A DNA stretch of 22,154 bases from CAWDMC01 sp963803295. GTDB taxonomy: Bacteria; Acidobacteriota; Terriglobia; UBA7540. Below are positions 6,442-13,953 of this stretch, in pieces. Position 1 is the stretch's first letter. Each line of letters opens with the position of its first letter. The DNA lies in assembly GCA_963803295.1 (NCBI GenBank), contig CAWDMC010000015.1:1-22154 (forward strand), given 5' to 3'. The position numbers and the translations under genes were made by a program. Under the pieces are notes generated by a model. It was not told the DNA's origin. It saw only the letters and a program-made list of their open reading frames with translations, and did not search any database.

Positions 6442-8925
6442 ATGTTGAGTGAACAGGATTTCGCGGCCTGGGCGAAGCGGATCGGTCTTTCCGATGAGGC
6501 GCTATCCGTAGTGGCTCATGTTCGGAGTTCGCAGCCGGCTCGGCGCGTGGGCTGTGGCCACTCGAACGTCACCGGGCGCTATCCCAGCAGGAAGATGGGA
6601 GTCACGATCCAATTTGAAAGCCATCGCGTTGAGCTGCCGGTTGTGTACCAACTGGAGCACGATGATGAGGTATTCGAGTATTACGACCAGGCTCCCTCGA
6701 TCAAGCTCGACTATTGTTCGGCCGTCGGGAAACGTCTTAGAGTTTCACACACGCCGGACTTTTTCGTAATCCGAGCGAACCGCGCGGGGTGGGAAGAGTG
6801 TAAGACAGAAGAGGAGCTGATTCGGCTTGCGGAGCGCAACCCGAACCGATATTGTCGCGGCAATTTCACCTGGATCTGCCCGCCTGGCCGAGATTACGCT
6901 GAGCGCTTTGGGCTCTACTACCAGGTTCGATCCTCTGCCGAGATTAATTGGGGTTTCCAACGCAACATCCAGTTCCTTGAAGATTACCTGAGAACCACAC
7001 CGGAGGTCAGCTCCCTTTCCCGGCAGCGGGTCTTGGCTCAGATTGCAGCCTGGCCTGGGTGCTCGCTAGAAGATCTGTTCCGGGCAACGGATGGCGAGGT
7101 GAGCCGAGACGAAGTTTACTCTCTCATCGCAACCGGGGACATTTCCGTCGATCTCCAATCGGTGTTGCTGCCGGAACCGGAGAAGGTCAGACTCTGGTTG
7201 GAGAAGTCGCCGCGCCCTGATGGCAGTCAGGTGGGATTCCCCACCGCCCACCCGGCTTACGGTACAGACATCAACGCCTCACAGATGCAGCGCCGTCTCT
7301 TGTCTGCGAGCGAAGCCGATCTGGCTGAGGCCACTCGCCGGTTTCACATCGTTTCTCGGGCGTTGCGGGGCGAGTGTCACGAACCCGTACCTCGCCGGAC
7401 CTTACGGCGCTGGATAGCGGCTCATCGGGCTGCGCAGATTGAACACGACAGCGGCTATCTAGGCCTGCTGCCCGAGCCGAATCACGGCAACCCCGTCAAT
7501 AGACTCCCGGAACAATCACGGTCCTTGATGATGGAGTGTATTGATAAGGACTACGAGACCCTAAAGCAGAAAACCATGTACGCGACGTGGTCGGCCCTGA
7601 AGCTCGCCTGCGACCGCCGGCAGATACTTGCTCCGAGCTATAAGACTTTCACCATCGCTGTCCACTATCGCGCCGGGGCTGAACAGACCCAAAAACGGCG
7701 GGGCCACCGCGCCGCTTACTCCCTTCAGCCGTTCTACTGGGAGTTGGAACAACGCACACCGCGCCATGGGGACCGGCCCTTCGAGATTGCCCACATCGAC
7801 CATACGCAGGCAGATGTCTGGGCAGTCTGCTCCCAGACGGGGCGCGTCCTGGGACGTCCCTGGATTTCGCTTTTGACCGACGCGTTTTCTCGCCGCATCC
7901 TCGCTCTACACCTTACTTTCGACCCTCCGAGTTACCGTTCCTGCATGATGATCCTGCGCGAGTGTGTGCGTCGGCATTCCCGCCTGCCTCAGATCCTGGT
8001 AATGGACGGAGGCAGGGAGTTCGAGAGCATCTATTTCGAAACGCTGTTGGCACGTTGCGAAGTCACGAAAAAAACCAGGCCGCCGGCAAAGGCTCGCTTC
8101 GGCTCCACCTGCGAGCGTGTCTTCGGAACGGCGAATCAGCGTTTTCTTCATAATCTGCAGGGCAACACACAAGTGGCGCGTAGTACCCGCCAAGTCACGA
8201 AAAGCGCGAATCCCCAGAACCATGCCGCGTGGCCGCTGAAAGAGATACACCAAAGGCTGAGTGAATATGCCTATGAGATTTACGACACGATCGATCATCC
8301 GGCGTTAGGACAGAGCCCACGGGAAGCTTACGACGCCGCGATGGCCCAGACCGGCACCCGTTCCCACCGCAAGATCAACTACGACCGGGATTTTCTCATC
8401 CTCACGTTGCCTTCGACCCGTAAGGGTACGGCCAAGATCGCGGCCGGTCGAGGCATGAAGGTGAATCATCTTTATTATTGGTCGGAACATTTCCGGAACC
8501 CAACTTGGGAGACTCGACAAGTTTCCGTCCGTTACGATCCTTTCGATGTAGGCACCGCTTATGCTTTTGTAGACGGACAGTGGGTCGAATGCCATTCAGA
8601 ATGCTATACGGTTCTGCATGGTCGTTCGGAACGTGAAGTCCAGCTGGCGAGCGAGGAGCTGCGGAAGCGGGGTGAGAACCATTCCGCCCAGTTCGTGATC
8701 ACGGCCAGAAAGCTCGCTGAGTTTCTGGAATCCGTCGAAGTCGAAGAATCAATATTGATACAGAGACTGAGCGACCTCGAAGCCCGGTCGCTTCAGACTC
8801 AGCCGGGGACATCCACAAAGCCAGTGGATCAACCTGCTGATCATCGGCGCGAACGTCAATCGGTGCGGGATACCCACCCACCTATCGACCCGCCCGCTTC
8901 TCTTCCAATCTATGGGGAGATCTGA
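6442..8925 (+). CDS. tnsAB: TnsA-TnsB fusion transposase
   Basis: An 827-aa protein joining two transposase functions. Residues about 50-185 form a TnsA-like endonuclease: RYPSRKMGVTIQFESHRVEL with E64, SHTPDFFVI with D106, and WEECKTEEEL with E119 and K121, a PD-ExK arrangement expected to cut the 5' strands. Residues about 190-440 carry helical DNA-binding segments that would recognise the end repeats. The DDE core has D453 (AHIDHTQAD), D522 (VMDGGREF) and E558 (STCERVFG), with 35 residues between the last two, for 3'-end cleavage and strand transfer. A beta-barrel region (about 650-720) and a Pro- and charge-rich tail follow; in TnsB the tail contacts TnsC. GGAGGG (6425-6430) precedes the ATG, and the stop overlaps the tnsC start (TGATG). 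With both nucleases intact, cut-and-paste movement is expected. Confidence 0.92.
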   Translation: MLSEQDFAAWAKRIGLSDEALSVVAHVRSSQPARRVGCGHSNVTGRYPSRKMGVTIQFESHRVELPVVYQLEHDDEVFEYYDQAPSIKLDYCSAVGKRLRVSHTPDFFVIRANRAGWEECKTEEELIRLAERNPNRYCRGNFTWICPPGRDYAERFGLYYQVRSSAEINWGFQRNIQFLEDYLRTTPEVSSLSRQRVLAQIAAWPGCSLEDLFRATDGEVSRDEVYSLIATGDISVDLQSVLLPEPEKVRLWLEKSPRPDGSQVGFPTAHPAYGTDINASQMQRRLLSASEADLAEATRRFHIVSRALRGECHEPVPRRTLRRWIAAHRAAQIEHDSGYLGLLPEPNHGNPVNRLPEQSRSLMMECIDKDYETLKQKTMYATWSALKLACDRRQILAPSYKTFTIAVHYRAGAEQTQKRRGHRAAYSLQPFYWELEQRTPRHGDRPFEIAHIDHTQADVWAVCSQTGRVLGRPWISLLTDAFSRRILALHLTFDPPSYRSCMMILRECVRRHSRLPQILVMDGGREFESIYFETLLARCEVTKKTRPPAKARFGSTCERVFGTANQRFLHNLQGNTQVARSTRQVTKSANPQNHAAWPLKEIHQRLSEYAYEIYDTIDHPALGQSPREAYDAAMAQTGTRSHRKINYDRDFLILTLPSTRKGTAKIAAGRGMKVNHLYYWSEHFRNPTWETRQVSVRYDPFDVGTAYAFVDGQWVECHSECYTVLHGRSEREVQLASEELRKRGENHSAQFVITARKLAEFLESVEVEESILIQRLSDLEARSLQTQPGTSTKPVDQPADHRRERQSVRDTHPPIDPPASLPIYGEI

Positions 8926-10061
8926 TGCGGCTTGACAACCTGGAGGCGAGAGAACCTCACCTGATCGAACGCCTGGAGCGTTTCTGCAAGTTCACGATGG
9001 CGCACCCGCGGCTGGTAGAGGCGCGCGACGAACTCATGGATGCGATCGATGGCGCAGCGCCCGGCTCGCTCGTGTTCGTGTTAGGTCCAACCGGAGTTGG
9101 TAAGACAACCCTCCGGATGAAAGTCGAAAACCTCTTGCTCCAGCAGATGGGTCCGGCGATGGCCACGGATCCCGGACGGCTCCCCTTCGTCAGCATAGAG
9201 GTCGTCCCACCAGATACGGGCAGGTTCCGTTGGCGGGATTACTTCAGCCGCGTGCTGGCGGCTATGAATGAGCCCCTCATCGATCTCAAAACCAGGCAGG
9301 CACCCGACACGCCTTCATCGATGGCTGGCGCCGCGGAGTTAGGATACGCCGTCGAGCAGGCCCTCCGTCATCGACGTCCTCCCGTGGTCTTCGTCGACGA
9401 AGCGCAACATCTGGCGCGGATTGCTTCCGGTCGTCGGCTATCGGATCAATTGGATGTCATCAAGTCGATCGCCAATCGCACCGAGACCGTGCATGTGCTC
9501 CTGGGTACCTATGAGCTGCTCGCCTTTCGCAATCTGAGCGCTCAGTTAAGTCGTCGCAGCGTGGACCTGCACTTTCAGCGATACCGAGCCGACTCTGCCG
9601 AAGACCGGCAGGTATTTCGCAGTGTTCTGCTCACCTTCCAGAAACAGTTGCCATTCACCGAAGCCGCAACGGACCTGATGGCCATCTGGGACTTTCTCTA
9701 TGAACGCTCTGTAGGCTGCGTTGGCATTCTGAAAGAGTGGCTGATGCGCGCCTGTGTGCGCGCGATAAAACATGGCGCTGTGAGACTCTCGCTTGAGCAT
9801 TTGGAAAGAACCGCGCTCTCGATTTCGCAATGCGAGAAGGTCCTTGCTGAATCACGCGAGGGGGAAACGCGGCTTAACGATCACGAGGATGCGAGGCTGC
9901 GGCTCCGGACCTTGTTGGGCATCGCAGTGCAGTCGCACGCGAGTGGGCATCCCGAAGCTGACGGGACCCCGCCTTCAGGGAAGCGAAAAACGGGAAGGCC
10001 GGGCCAGCGTGCCCCCCGAAGAGATCCGATCACACCGGAAACAGCGGCAGCGTATGCATGA
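8925..10061 (+). CDS. tnsC: TnsC-like AAA+ ATPase
   Basis: A 378-aa regulator ATPase. It has a Walker A motif, GPTGVGKTT at residues 54-62, a Walker B motif VVFVDEAQH at 154-162, a sensor-like VLLGTYEL near 191-198 and a likely arginine-finger region (SAQLSRRSVDLHF, 205-217). In Tn7-like systems TnsC polymerises on DNA, links the target-selecting TniQ/TnsD to TnsAB and gives target immunity. Its ATG shares one base with the tnsAB stop, and its end overlaps the next gene by 8 bases, so the three are probably translationally coupled. The last 50 or so residues are rich in Pro, Arg, Gly and Lys and probably disordered. No damage is seen. Confidence 0.92.
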   Translation: MRLDNLEAREPHLIERLERFCKFTMAHPRLVEARDELMDAIDGAAPGSLVFVLGPTGVGKTTLRMKVENLLLQQMGPAMATDPGRLPFVSIEVVPPDTGRFRWRDYFSRVLAAMNEPLIDLKTRQAPDTPSSMAGAAELGYAVEQALRHRRPPVVFVDEAQHLARIASGRRLSDQLDVIKSIANRTETVHVLLGTYELLAFRNLSAQLSRRSVDLHFQRYRADSAEDRQVFRSVLLTFQKQLPFTEAATDLMAIWDFLYERSVGCVGILKEWLMRACVRAIKHGAVRLSLEHLERTALSISQCEKVLAESREGETRLNDHEDARLRLRTLLGIAVQSHASGHPEADGTPPSGKRKTGRPGQRAPRRDPITPETAAAYA

Positions 10062-12006
10062 TGATGAGGTCTACGAAGGCTGGGAACCGTCACCTCCCCA
10101 TGTCACTGGTCGAAGTTACCTTTACTCTCTAGCGCCGATCGGTGTGGGCTCAACGGCGATTGAAAGTCTCACCGGCTACATTGCACGGTTGTCGCTAGCG
10201 CACGCTGTGGAAACGGGCGCTCTGGTTAACCATGAGTTGCTGCCGCGAATCCCTTGTACGAAAGGTATTGCAGCAGGTAAAGTCCCCAGAAGCCTGCCCG
10301 GATACTCTTTCTATATCACCGCGCACACTCTTAACGGTGTAGGACATCGTGCGCGACTCTGGGTTTCTCTGCTCGAACAACTGACCTGCCGACAACGGCT
10401 CGACCTTCTGACAACTCTGCCATGGGCCGGCACGATCTCTTGCGTTCATCTCCTGCGCACAAACCGGGCGTGGTGTCCCTTCTGTTATGGAGTCGAAAGC
10501 TCCTCTGCGGGTTCCGCATACGAGCGCCTACTATGGGCACTCCAAATGGTTACTGTTTGCCCCCAGCACCGCCGTCCCCTAGAATCGACCTGCCCTTTTT
10601 GCGGCCGACTGCAGTATATGTTCTCTTCAAGATCCCGACCCGGCTACTGTTCGCAATGCTATCGCTGGTTGGGGTGTGACCCGCAGACTTTTACTTCTGG
10701 TTCTGACCTCACCGAGCAGATCGCGGTTGCAGAAACGATAGGAGCGCTACTGGTCGAGGCGATCACCCTTCCTACGCACTTGGGAGTTGATCTATTCCGG
10801 GAAAATGTTCGAGGCTTTGTCCGGGAAATCGGCGGTTACCGCAGATTTCGCGCGGAAGGTCACTCCTCTCATGTCCGAGATTGGATTCGGTATGCGATCA
10901 TCCCTCGTATGGATTCGCTGGTCAAATTGTGCCGCAGCCGGAACGTCTCCTTGATTCACCTTTTGACACAACGAATCCAGGGCGGGAATCAGCCGGATCA
11001 GAAGCGTACCGTTAAGGCTCATTACCGTGTTGCGGCTAGTGCCGTGGAGGCGGCATTGCAAGCTGCTCGTCAGCCCACCCTCACTCCGCCGCTACAGGAG
11101 ATCGCCAAGCAGTTGGGATATCGGACGGTCACTTCGCTACAGTACCGATTCCCAGCTCTTTGTTCTGAAATTGCAGACAGGGCCCGGAAACAAACTCGGA
11201 CGAGGGACCCTCGCCACTGTTCCAGCAAGGCTCCGGTGCCCAACGACGAGATCGAACAGGCTCTCATCAAAGAGCTGCACAAAGCCAGTTTTACTAGCCT
11301 TCAGGCAGCGGCTCTATCGGTCGGGTTGAGCAGTAAGAGGCGCCTTTATAAAGACGGCTTTCGCGATCTTCGCCTGGCTATCGTGGCTAAGAACGCGGCC
11401 ATCAGAAACCAGCGTGTGAATGGATCCGAGAACAGCTTGCGAGCGGCCTTCGATGAATCGCCCATTCCCACCGTGACGGAAGTGGCACGACGGCTCGGGT
11501 TTGCCACCGTCAAGCCCTTGACCTCGCGCTTTCCAGAACTGGCGGCTGAGTTGCGATCCCGCAGGCTGCATCCCAGGCCGGCGCCCCGCGTTCATGGAGT
11601 GAGTCGGCGCGGTCATCAAGTAAGTCCGCGCGTTCATCAGAAACTCACCGAAGCTTTGGTTGAATATCCTCCACCGTCATGCGCCGCAATCGTGAGGAGG
11701 CTTGCCGGACACAGGACCCAAATCCGCCAAGACTTTCCCGATCTCTGGGGCACCATTCACAAACGCTACGTGGAGCACAGGCGCGAAATGCGGCAATCGC
11801 TAAGACAGGCCGCCGCCCGCGAGGTCTACCGCGTCGTTGCAGAACTGCATCACCGAGGCGTATATCCGACCATTCGGTTGGTACTCGCAAGCATAGAGCG
11901 CCCGCACTCTTGGTCTTGCTGCATGATTAGCGAAACCGTTCGTCTCGTTCGCAACGAACTCTCGATCCAGCCCTATTTCCTTTCTCCTCATGTTTATCAG
12001 GCTTGA
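10054..12006 (+). CDS. tniQ: TniQ/TnsD-family target-selection protein with tandem HTH-like repeats
   Basis: A 650-aa protein. The ATG at 10054 (MHDDEVYEGW) is chosen because an upstream in-frame start at 9793 would overlap the tnsC gene by about 270 bases. The N-terminal TniQ domain has the ESLTGYIARLSLAHAV segment near 37-52 and four zinc-ligand pairs: C141/C144, C169/H172, C180/C183 and C199/C202. From about 330 to the end are repeated units, each with a helix, an EIAKQLGY- or EVARRLGF-like turn and a basic helix with FPAL, FPEL or FPDL (units near 330-378, 398-446, 461-503, 528-575, and a weaker one 580-638). TnsD recognises attTn7 with a comparable C-terminal part, so sequence-specific target binding is the likely role. 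It is the only target selector visible. Confidence 0.88.
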   Translation: MHDDEVYEGWEPSPPHVTGRSYLYSLAPIGVGSTAIESLTGYIARLSLAHAVETGALVNHELLPRIPCTKGIAAGKVPRSLPGYSFYITAHTLNGVGHRARLWVSLLEQLTCRQRLDLLTTLPWAGTISCVHLLRTNRAWCPFCYGVESSSAGSAYERLLWALQMVTVCPQHRRPLESTCPFCGRLQYMFSSRSRPGYCSQCYRWLGCDPQTFTSGSDLTEQIAVAETIGALLVEAITLPTHLGVDLFRENVRGFVREIGGYRRFRAEGHSSHVRDWIRYAIIPRMDSLVKLCRSRNVSLIHLLTQRIQGGNQPDQKRTVKAHYRVAASAVEAALQAARQPTLTPPLQEIAKQLGYRTVTSLQYRFPALCSEIADRARKQTRTRDPRHCSSKAPVPNDEIEQALIKELHKASFTSLQAAALSVGLSSKRRLYKDGFRDLRLAIVAKNAAIRNQRVNGSENSLRAAFDESPIPTVTEVARRLGFATVKPLTSRFPELAAELRSRRLHPRPAPRVHGVSRRGHQVSPRVHQKLTEALVEYPPPSCAAIVRRLAGHRTQIRQDFPDLWGTIHKRYVEHRREMRQSLRQAAAREVYRVVAELHHRGVYPTIRLVLASIERPHSWSCCMISETVRLVRNELSIQPYFLSPHVYQA

Positions 12007-12417
12007 GCCGCAGTCCGGTCCCCGGTCTATGGCGCCCGCTTGACTGCTCGCTGATGTGGAGTGAAGGTAACCGGGAACATCCTGTCCACACAATCGTGAT
12101 TCGAGCCGCGGGTACATCATGGAATTGTGCGTGAGCCGCCCGAGGGTCGCAGCTTCTGCTGCCGGCGCGGAAACGCCGCCGCCCCCAGGGAATTGAAAGG
12201 GAGCCAAGTATAAGATCCGTCATCACAAAGAACGCCAAGGGACAGAATTTCCCCTTTGGGCAACACCTCGCAATCACTGGAAAATGAGTCTCGGCTGGCG
12301 CGAAAATAGGGCAGACCCGGTGCCATTGCGCCCGACGCTCGTCCGTACTAAGATCGACCCTGGGCATCGGGTCCTTGGGTGCAGGTTGGAAGACTCAACC
12401 TCACTGGAAGGTGCTTT
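12007..12417. other. Non-coding stretch between tniQ and the Crp-like gene
   Basis: No recognisable gene or clear terminator hairpin. It ends with GGAAGG (12406-12411), the Shine-Dalgarno of the next gene, and may hold that gene's promoter. Short frames on both strands lack features. Confidence 0.5.
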
Positions 12418-13080
12418 ATGGCACGCAAACCGACCGAGTCCGCCGCTCCGGACGATTTCCTGGAAAAGCTCCAGAATGGAAAGTCCGCTCATGAATTCCG
12501 TAACCGGCAACGTATTTTCTCGCAAGGGGATCCGGCTGATGCGGTGTTTTACCTTCAAAAGGGCAAAGTCAAAGTCACAGTCATATCCAAGCGCGGCAAA
12601 GAAGCCGTCATTGGTGTGGTTGAGCCTGGTCAGTTCTTTGGCGAAAGCAGCTTGGTAGCGGGGCACCCTCTTCGCATGGCGAGCGCAGCCTCCTTGGGGC
12701 ATTCGACCGTATTTTGCTTTGAGAAAGACGCGGTCGTGCGCCTGCTTCACCAGGACGCCGAGTTTGCCGACCGCTTCGTGTCATACACGCTGGCTCGCAC
12801 CGTTCGAGTCGAAGAAGACCTAGTAGATCAGCTTTTCAATTCAACCGAGAAGCGGCTCGCCCGCGTGCTCTTGCTGCTTGCCAACTTTGGTCAAGAGGGC
12901 AAACCTCAGCCTGTAATTCCGAGGATCAGTCAGGAGACTCTGTCGCAGATGGTTGGCGCCAGCCGGCCTAGGGTGAGCTCCTTTATGAACAAGTTCAGGA
13001 AGCTGGGCTTCATCGACTACAACGGCGGTTTGCATTTGCAGGTTAATCGTTCCCTCCTCAGAATGGCCCTTCGCGAATGA
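12418..13080 (+). CDS. Crp/Fnr-family transcriptional regulator, transposon cargo
   Basis: A 220-aa protein. The ATG at 12418 has GGAAGG six bases upstream; an in-frame GTG/ATG extension to 12379 lacks a site. Residues about 24-110 form a cyclic-nucleotide-binding-type beta barrel with the typical QGDPADAVFYLQKGKVKV and GQFFGESSL segments, though the ligand is unknown. A long dimer helix follows (about 115-142). The winged HTH is at about 144-215, with recognition segment SQMVGASRPRVSSFMNKFRKLGFI. No iron-sulfur cysteine cluster of the Fnr kind is seen (only one Cys, residue 100). Similar regulators are common acidobacterial chromosomal genes. It could control the transposon or host genes; the sequence does not decide. 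Confidence 0.9.
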   Translation: MARKPTESAAPDDFLEKLQNGKSAHEFRNRQRIFSQGDPADAVFYLQKGKVKVTVISKRGKEAVIGVVEPGQFFGESSLVAGHPLRMASAASLGHSTVFCFEKDAVVRLLHQDAEFADRFVSYTLARTVRVEEDLVDQLFNSTEKRLARVLLLLANFGQEGKPQPVIPRISQETLSQMVGASRPRVSSFMNKFRKLGFIDYNGGLHLQVNRSLLRMALRE

Positions 13081-13240
13081 TTGACGCGCTCAGGGGTCGC
13101 CCTTCCTGCACAGATTGTGTCCAGGTGTACCTTACTGAAGTCGTCACGCCTGATAGCACATTGCCACGCCCTGGCGATCATGCCTGCAAGTCTCGATTAA
13201 TGGCACCGCCGCCGCCGGGATATTTCCGATTCTGTACTTA

Positions 13241-13365
13241 CGGCCAAGCGATGGTTCAAACCCCTGGATCGGGCATTTTGGCGTACGTCGGAATCTAAAG
13301 GACTTACGCCATAGTCAGCGGCCAAACGATGGTTCAAAAACGGCCAAATGATGCTTCAAGTCACA
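13241..13365 (-). repeat. Right end with three putative TnsB-binding sites
   Basis: Sites in inverted orientation are R1 13341-13359 (complement of TTGAAGCATCATTTGGCCG), R2 13319-13337 (same sequence as L2) and R3 13241-13259 (one base different). R1 and R2 are offset 22 bp, R2 and R3 78 bp. TAAAGGACTTACG (13296-13308) is the complement of the 13-mer at the left end. Between the Crp-like gene stop (13080) and R3, about 160 bases hold nothing recognised. Confidence 0.88.
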
Positions 13366-13370
13366 GGAGA
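13366..13370. repeat. Target-site duplication, right copy (GGAGA)
   Basis: Identical to 5875-5879 and directly adjacent to the ACA terminus of the Tn7-like element. Confidence 0.88.
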
Positions 13371-13394
13371 AGAGGAGGAGGAGGAGGAGGAGGG
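13366..13394. repeat. GGA/GAG microsatellite at the insertion point
   Basis: A purine tract made mostly of GAG/GGA triplets starts right at the transposon end. It makes a spurious poly-Glu open frame (MMLQVTGEEEE...) that begins inside the transposon end and is not a credible gene. The left flank is also purine-rich (GGAGGGGCCGGAGGAGA), so the target was a G-rich purine run. Confidence 0.8.
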
Positions 13395-13476
13395 ACCAAA
13401 ACCCGAAGGGCCGCAAAGCGGAAGCAGAAGCCCGCCGTGCCGCAGCGCGCAGGCGTGTTTCCCATCTCGCCGTGAC

Positions 13477-13501
13477 CGCGAGAAGCGGGTCAGAAAAGGA
13501 G
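13477..13501 (+). promoter_or_regulatory. Diverged copy of the IS leader hairpin and Shine-Dalgarno
   Basis: CCGC-GAGAA-GCGG followed by GTCAGAAAAGGAG and then TTGACCGAG closely resembles, on the opposite strand, the leader at 5774-5812 (GCGGGGTCAGAAAAGGAG, then ATGACCGAG). No transposase follows: the frame runs 30 or so codons without recognisable content. It is probably the 5' relic of another member of the same IS family. Confidence 0.4.
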
Positions 13502-13644
13502 TTGACCGAGAAATCAGGCGGACAGCGCAAAAGCGAGGGAGGGCCAATTCACGGCAGGAACGAAGAACATCGCTCACGCTGCGCCAACTCGCCATCTTAA
13601 GAATTGCAGAGTTTGCACGGGACACACTCTTCACTCCAGGCTCG

Positions 13645-13941
13645 TCAGTCGGGTTTATAGCTATAGTAAGTGCCCAGGCGAACAGCATTTTGATCCCGGA
13701 GTGTTTCCTCGATCATTTGATTTTCTTCCTCGCCGTAAACCAATGACCGCTCCACTACCTGGGTTTTCTCTACCGAAAGAAGCTCCCATTGGTACTTGGC
13801 GAGATATGCTCTCAGTCTCAGGAAGAAGTCTTCGCGAGACGAAGCCCACATACAAACCCTCATGAATCCCAAGGTATCACCCGAAGGCATATCCCCTGGC
13901 TGCACTTGAACTTCTGCTGTGGCGATCCAAACTCTGTTCAT
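13645..13941 (-). CDS. Conserved-looking hypothetical protein, 98 aa
   Basis: A 98-residue frame with natural protein composition: WIATAEVQVQPGD, then MRVCMWASSREDFFLRLRAY, LAKYQWELLSVEKTQVV, and ANQMIEET-like ENQMIEETL before NAVRLGTYYSYKPD. I do not recognise a named family. The ATG at 13941 has AAAAGG about six bases upstream. The IS701 copy 2 end lies only 12 bp upstream of the start, so its native promoter has been displaced, and expression would depend on the IS. No signal peptide or membrane segment is seen; a small cytoplasmic alpha/beta protein is likely. Confidence 0.6.
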   Translation of the reverse strand: MNRVWIATAEVQVQPGDMPSGDTLGFMRVCMWASSREDFFLRLRAYLAKYQWELLSVEKTQVVERSLVYGEEENQMIEETLRDQNAVRLGTYYSYKPD

Positions 13942-13949
13942 ATAGCCTT

Positions 13950-13953
13950 TTAG
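13950..13953. repeat. Target-site duplication of IS701 copy 2, left (TTAG)
   Basis: TTAG precedes the TAATACTAGG end and recurs at 15349-15352. It fits the YTAR target reported for the IS701 family. A coincidental match is possible because the preferred target has few variants. Confidence 0.6.

Larger units (their letters stand above)
5880..13365 (+). mobile_element. Complete Tn7-like transposon, 7,486 bp
   Basis: The element begins TGTGACTTGAAGC at 5880 and ends with its reverse complement at 13365, has the TGT...ACA termini typical of the group, and is bounded by a perfect 5-bp duplication. The outer 49 bases of the two ends are identical at 46 positions, and each end has three putative TnsB sites. 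It encodes, all on plus, a DUF6788-like protein, TnsAB, TnsC and TniQ in a tight operon, then a Crp/Fnr regulator as apparent cargo. Every gene is open and has its key residues. No Cas gene or CRISPR array is present, so RNA guidance is not indicated. It was inserted in a purine-rich GGA-repeat tract between a decayed transposase and a 98-aa gene. Confidence 0.92.

Noticed and set aside
9793..10053. N-terminal extension of TniQ
   Set aside because: It would overlap tnsC by about 270 bases; the conserved TniQ start fits the ATG at 10054.
5880..13365. Possible CRISPR-associated transposon
   Set aside because: No Cas gene, CRISPR array or lone repeat could be seen inside the element; Tn7-like with a TnsD-style TniQ explains the content.
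13348..13746. Plus-strand open frame with a poly-Glu tract
   Set aside because: It starts in the transposon end, the Glu run comes from a GAG microsatellite, and the rest overlaps the better 98-aa gene on the minus strand.
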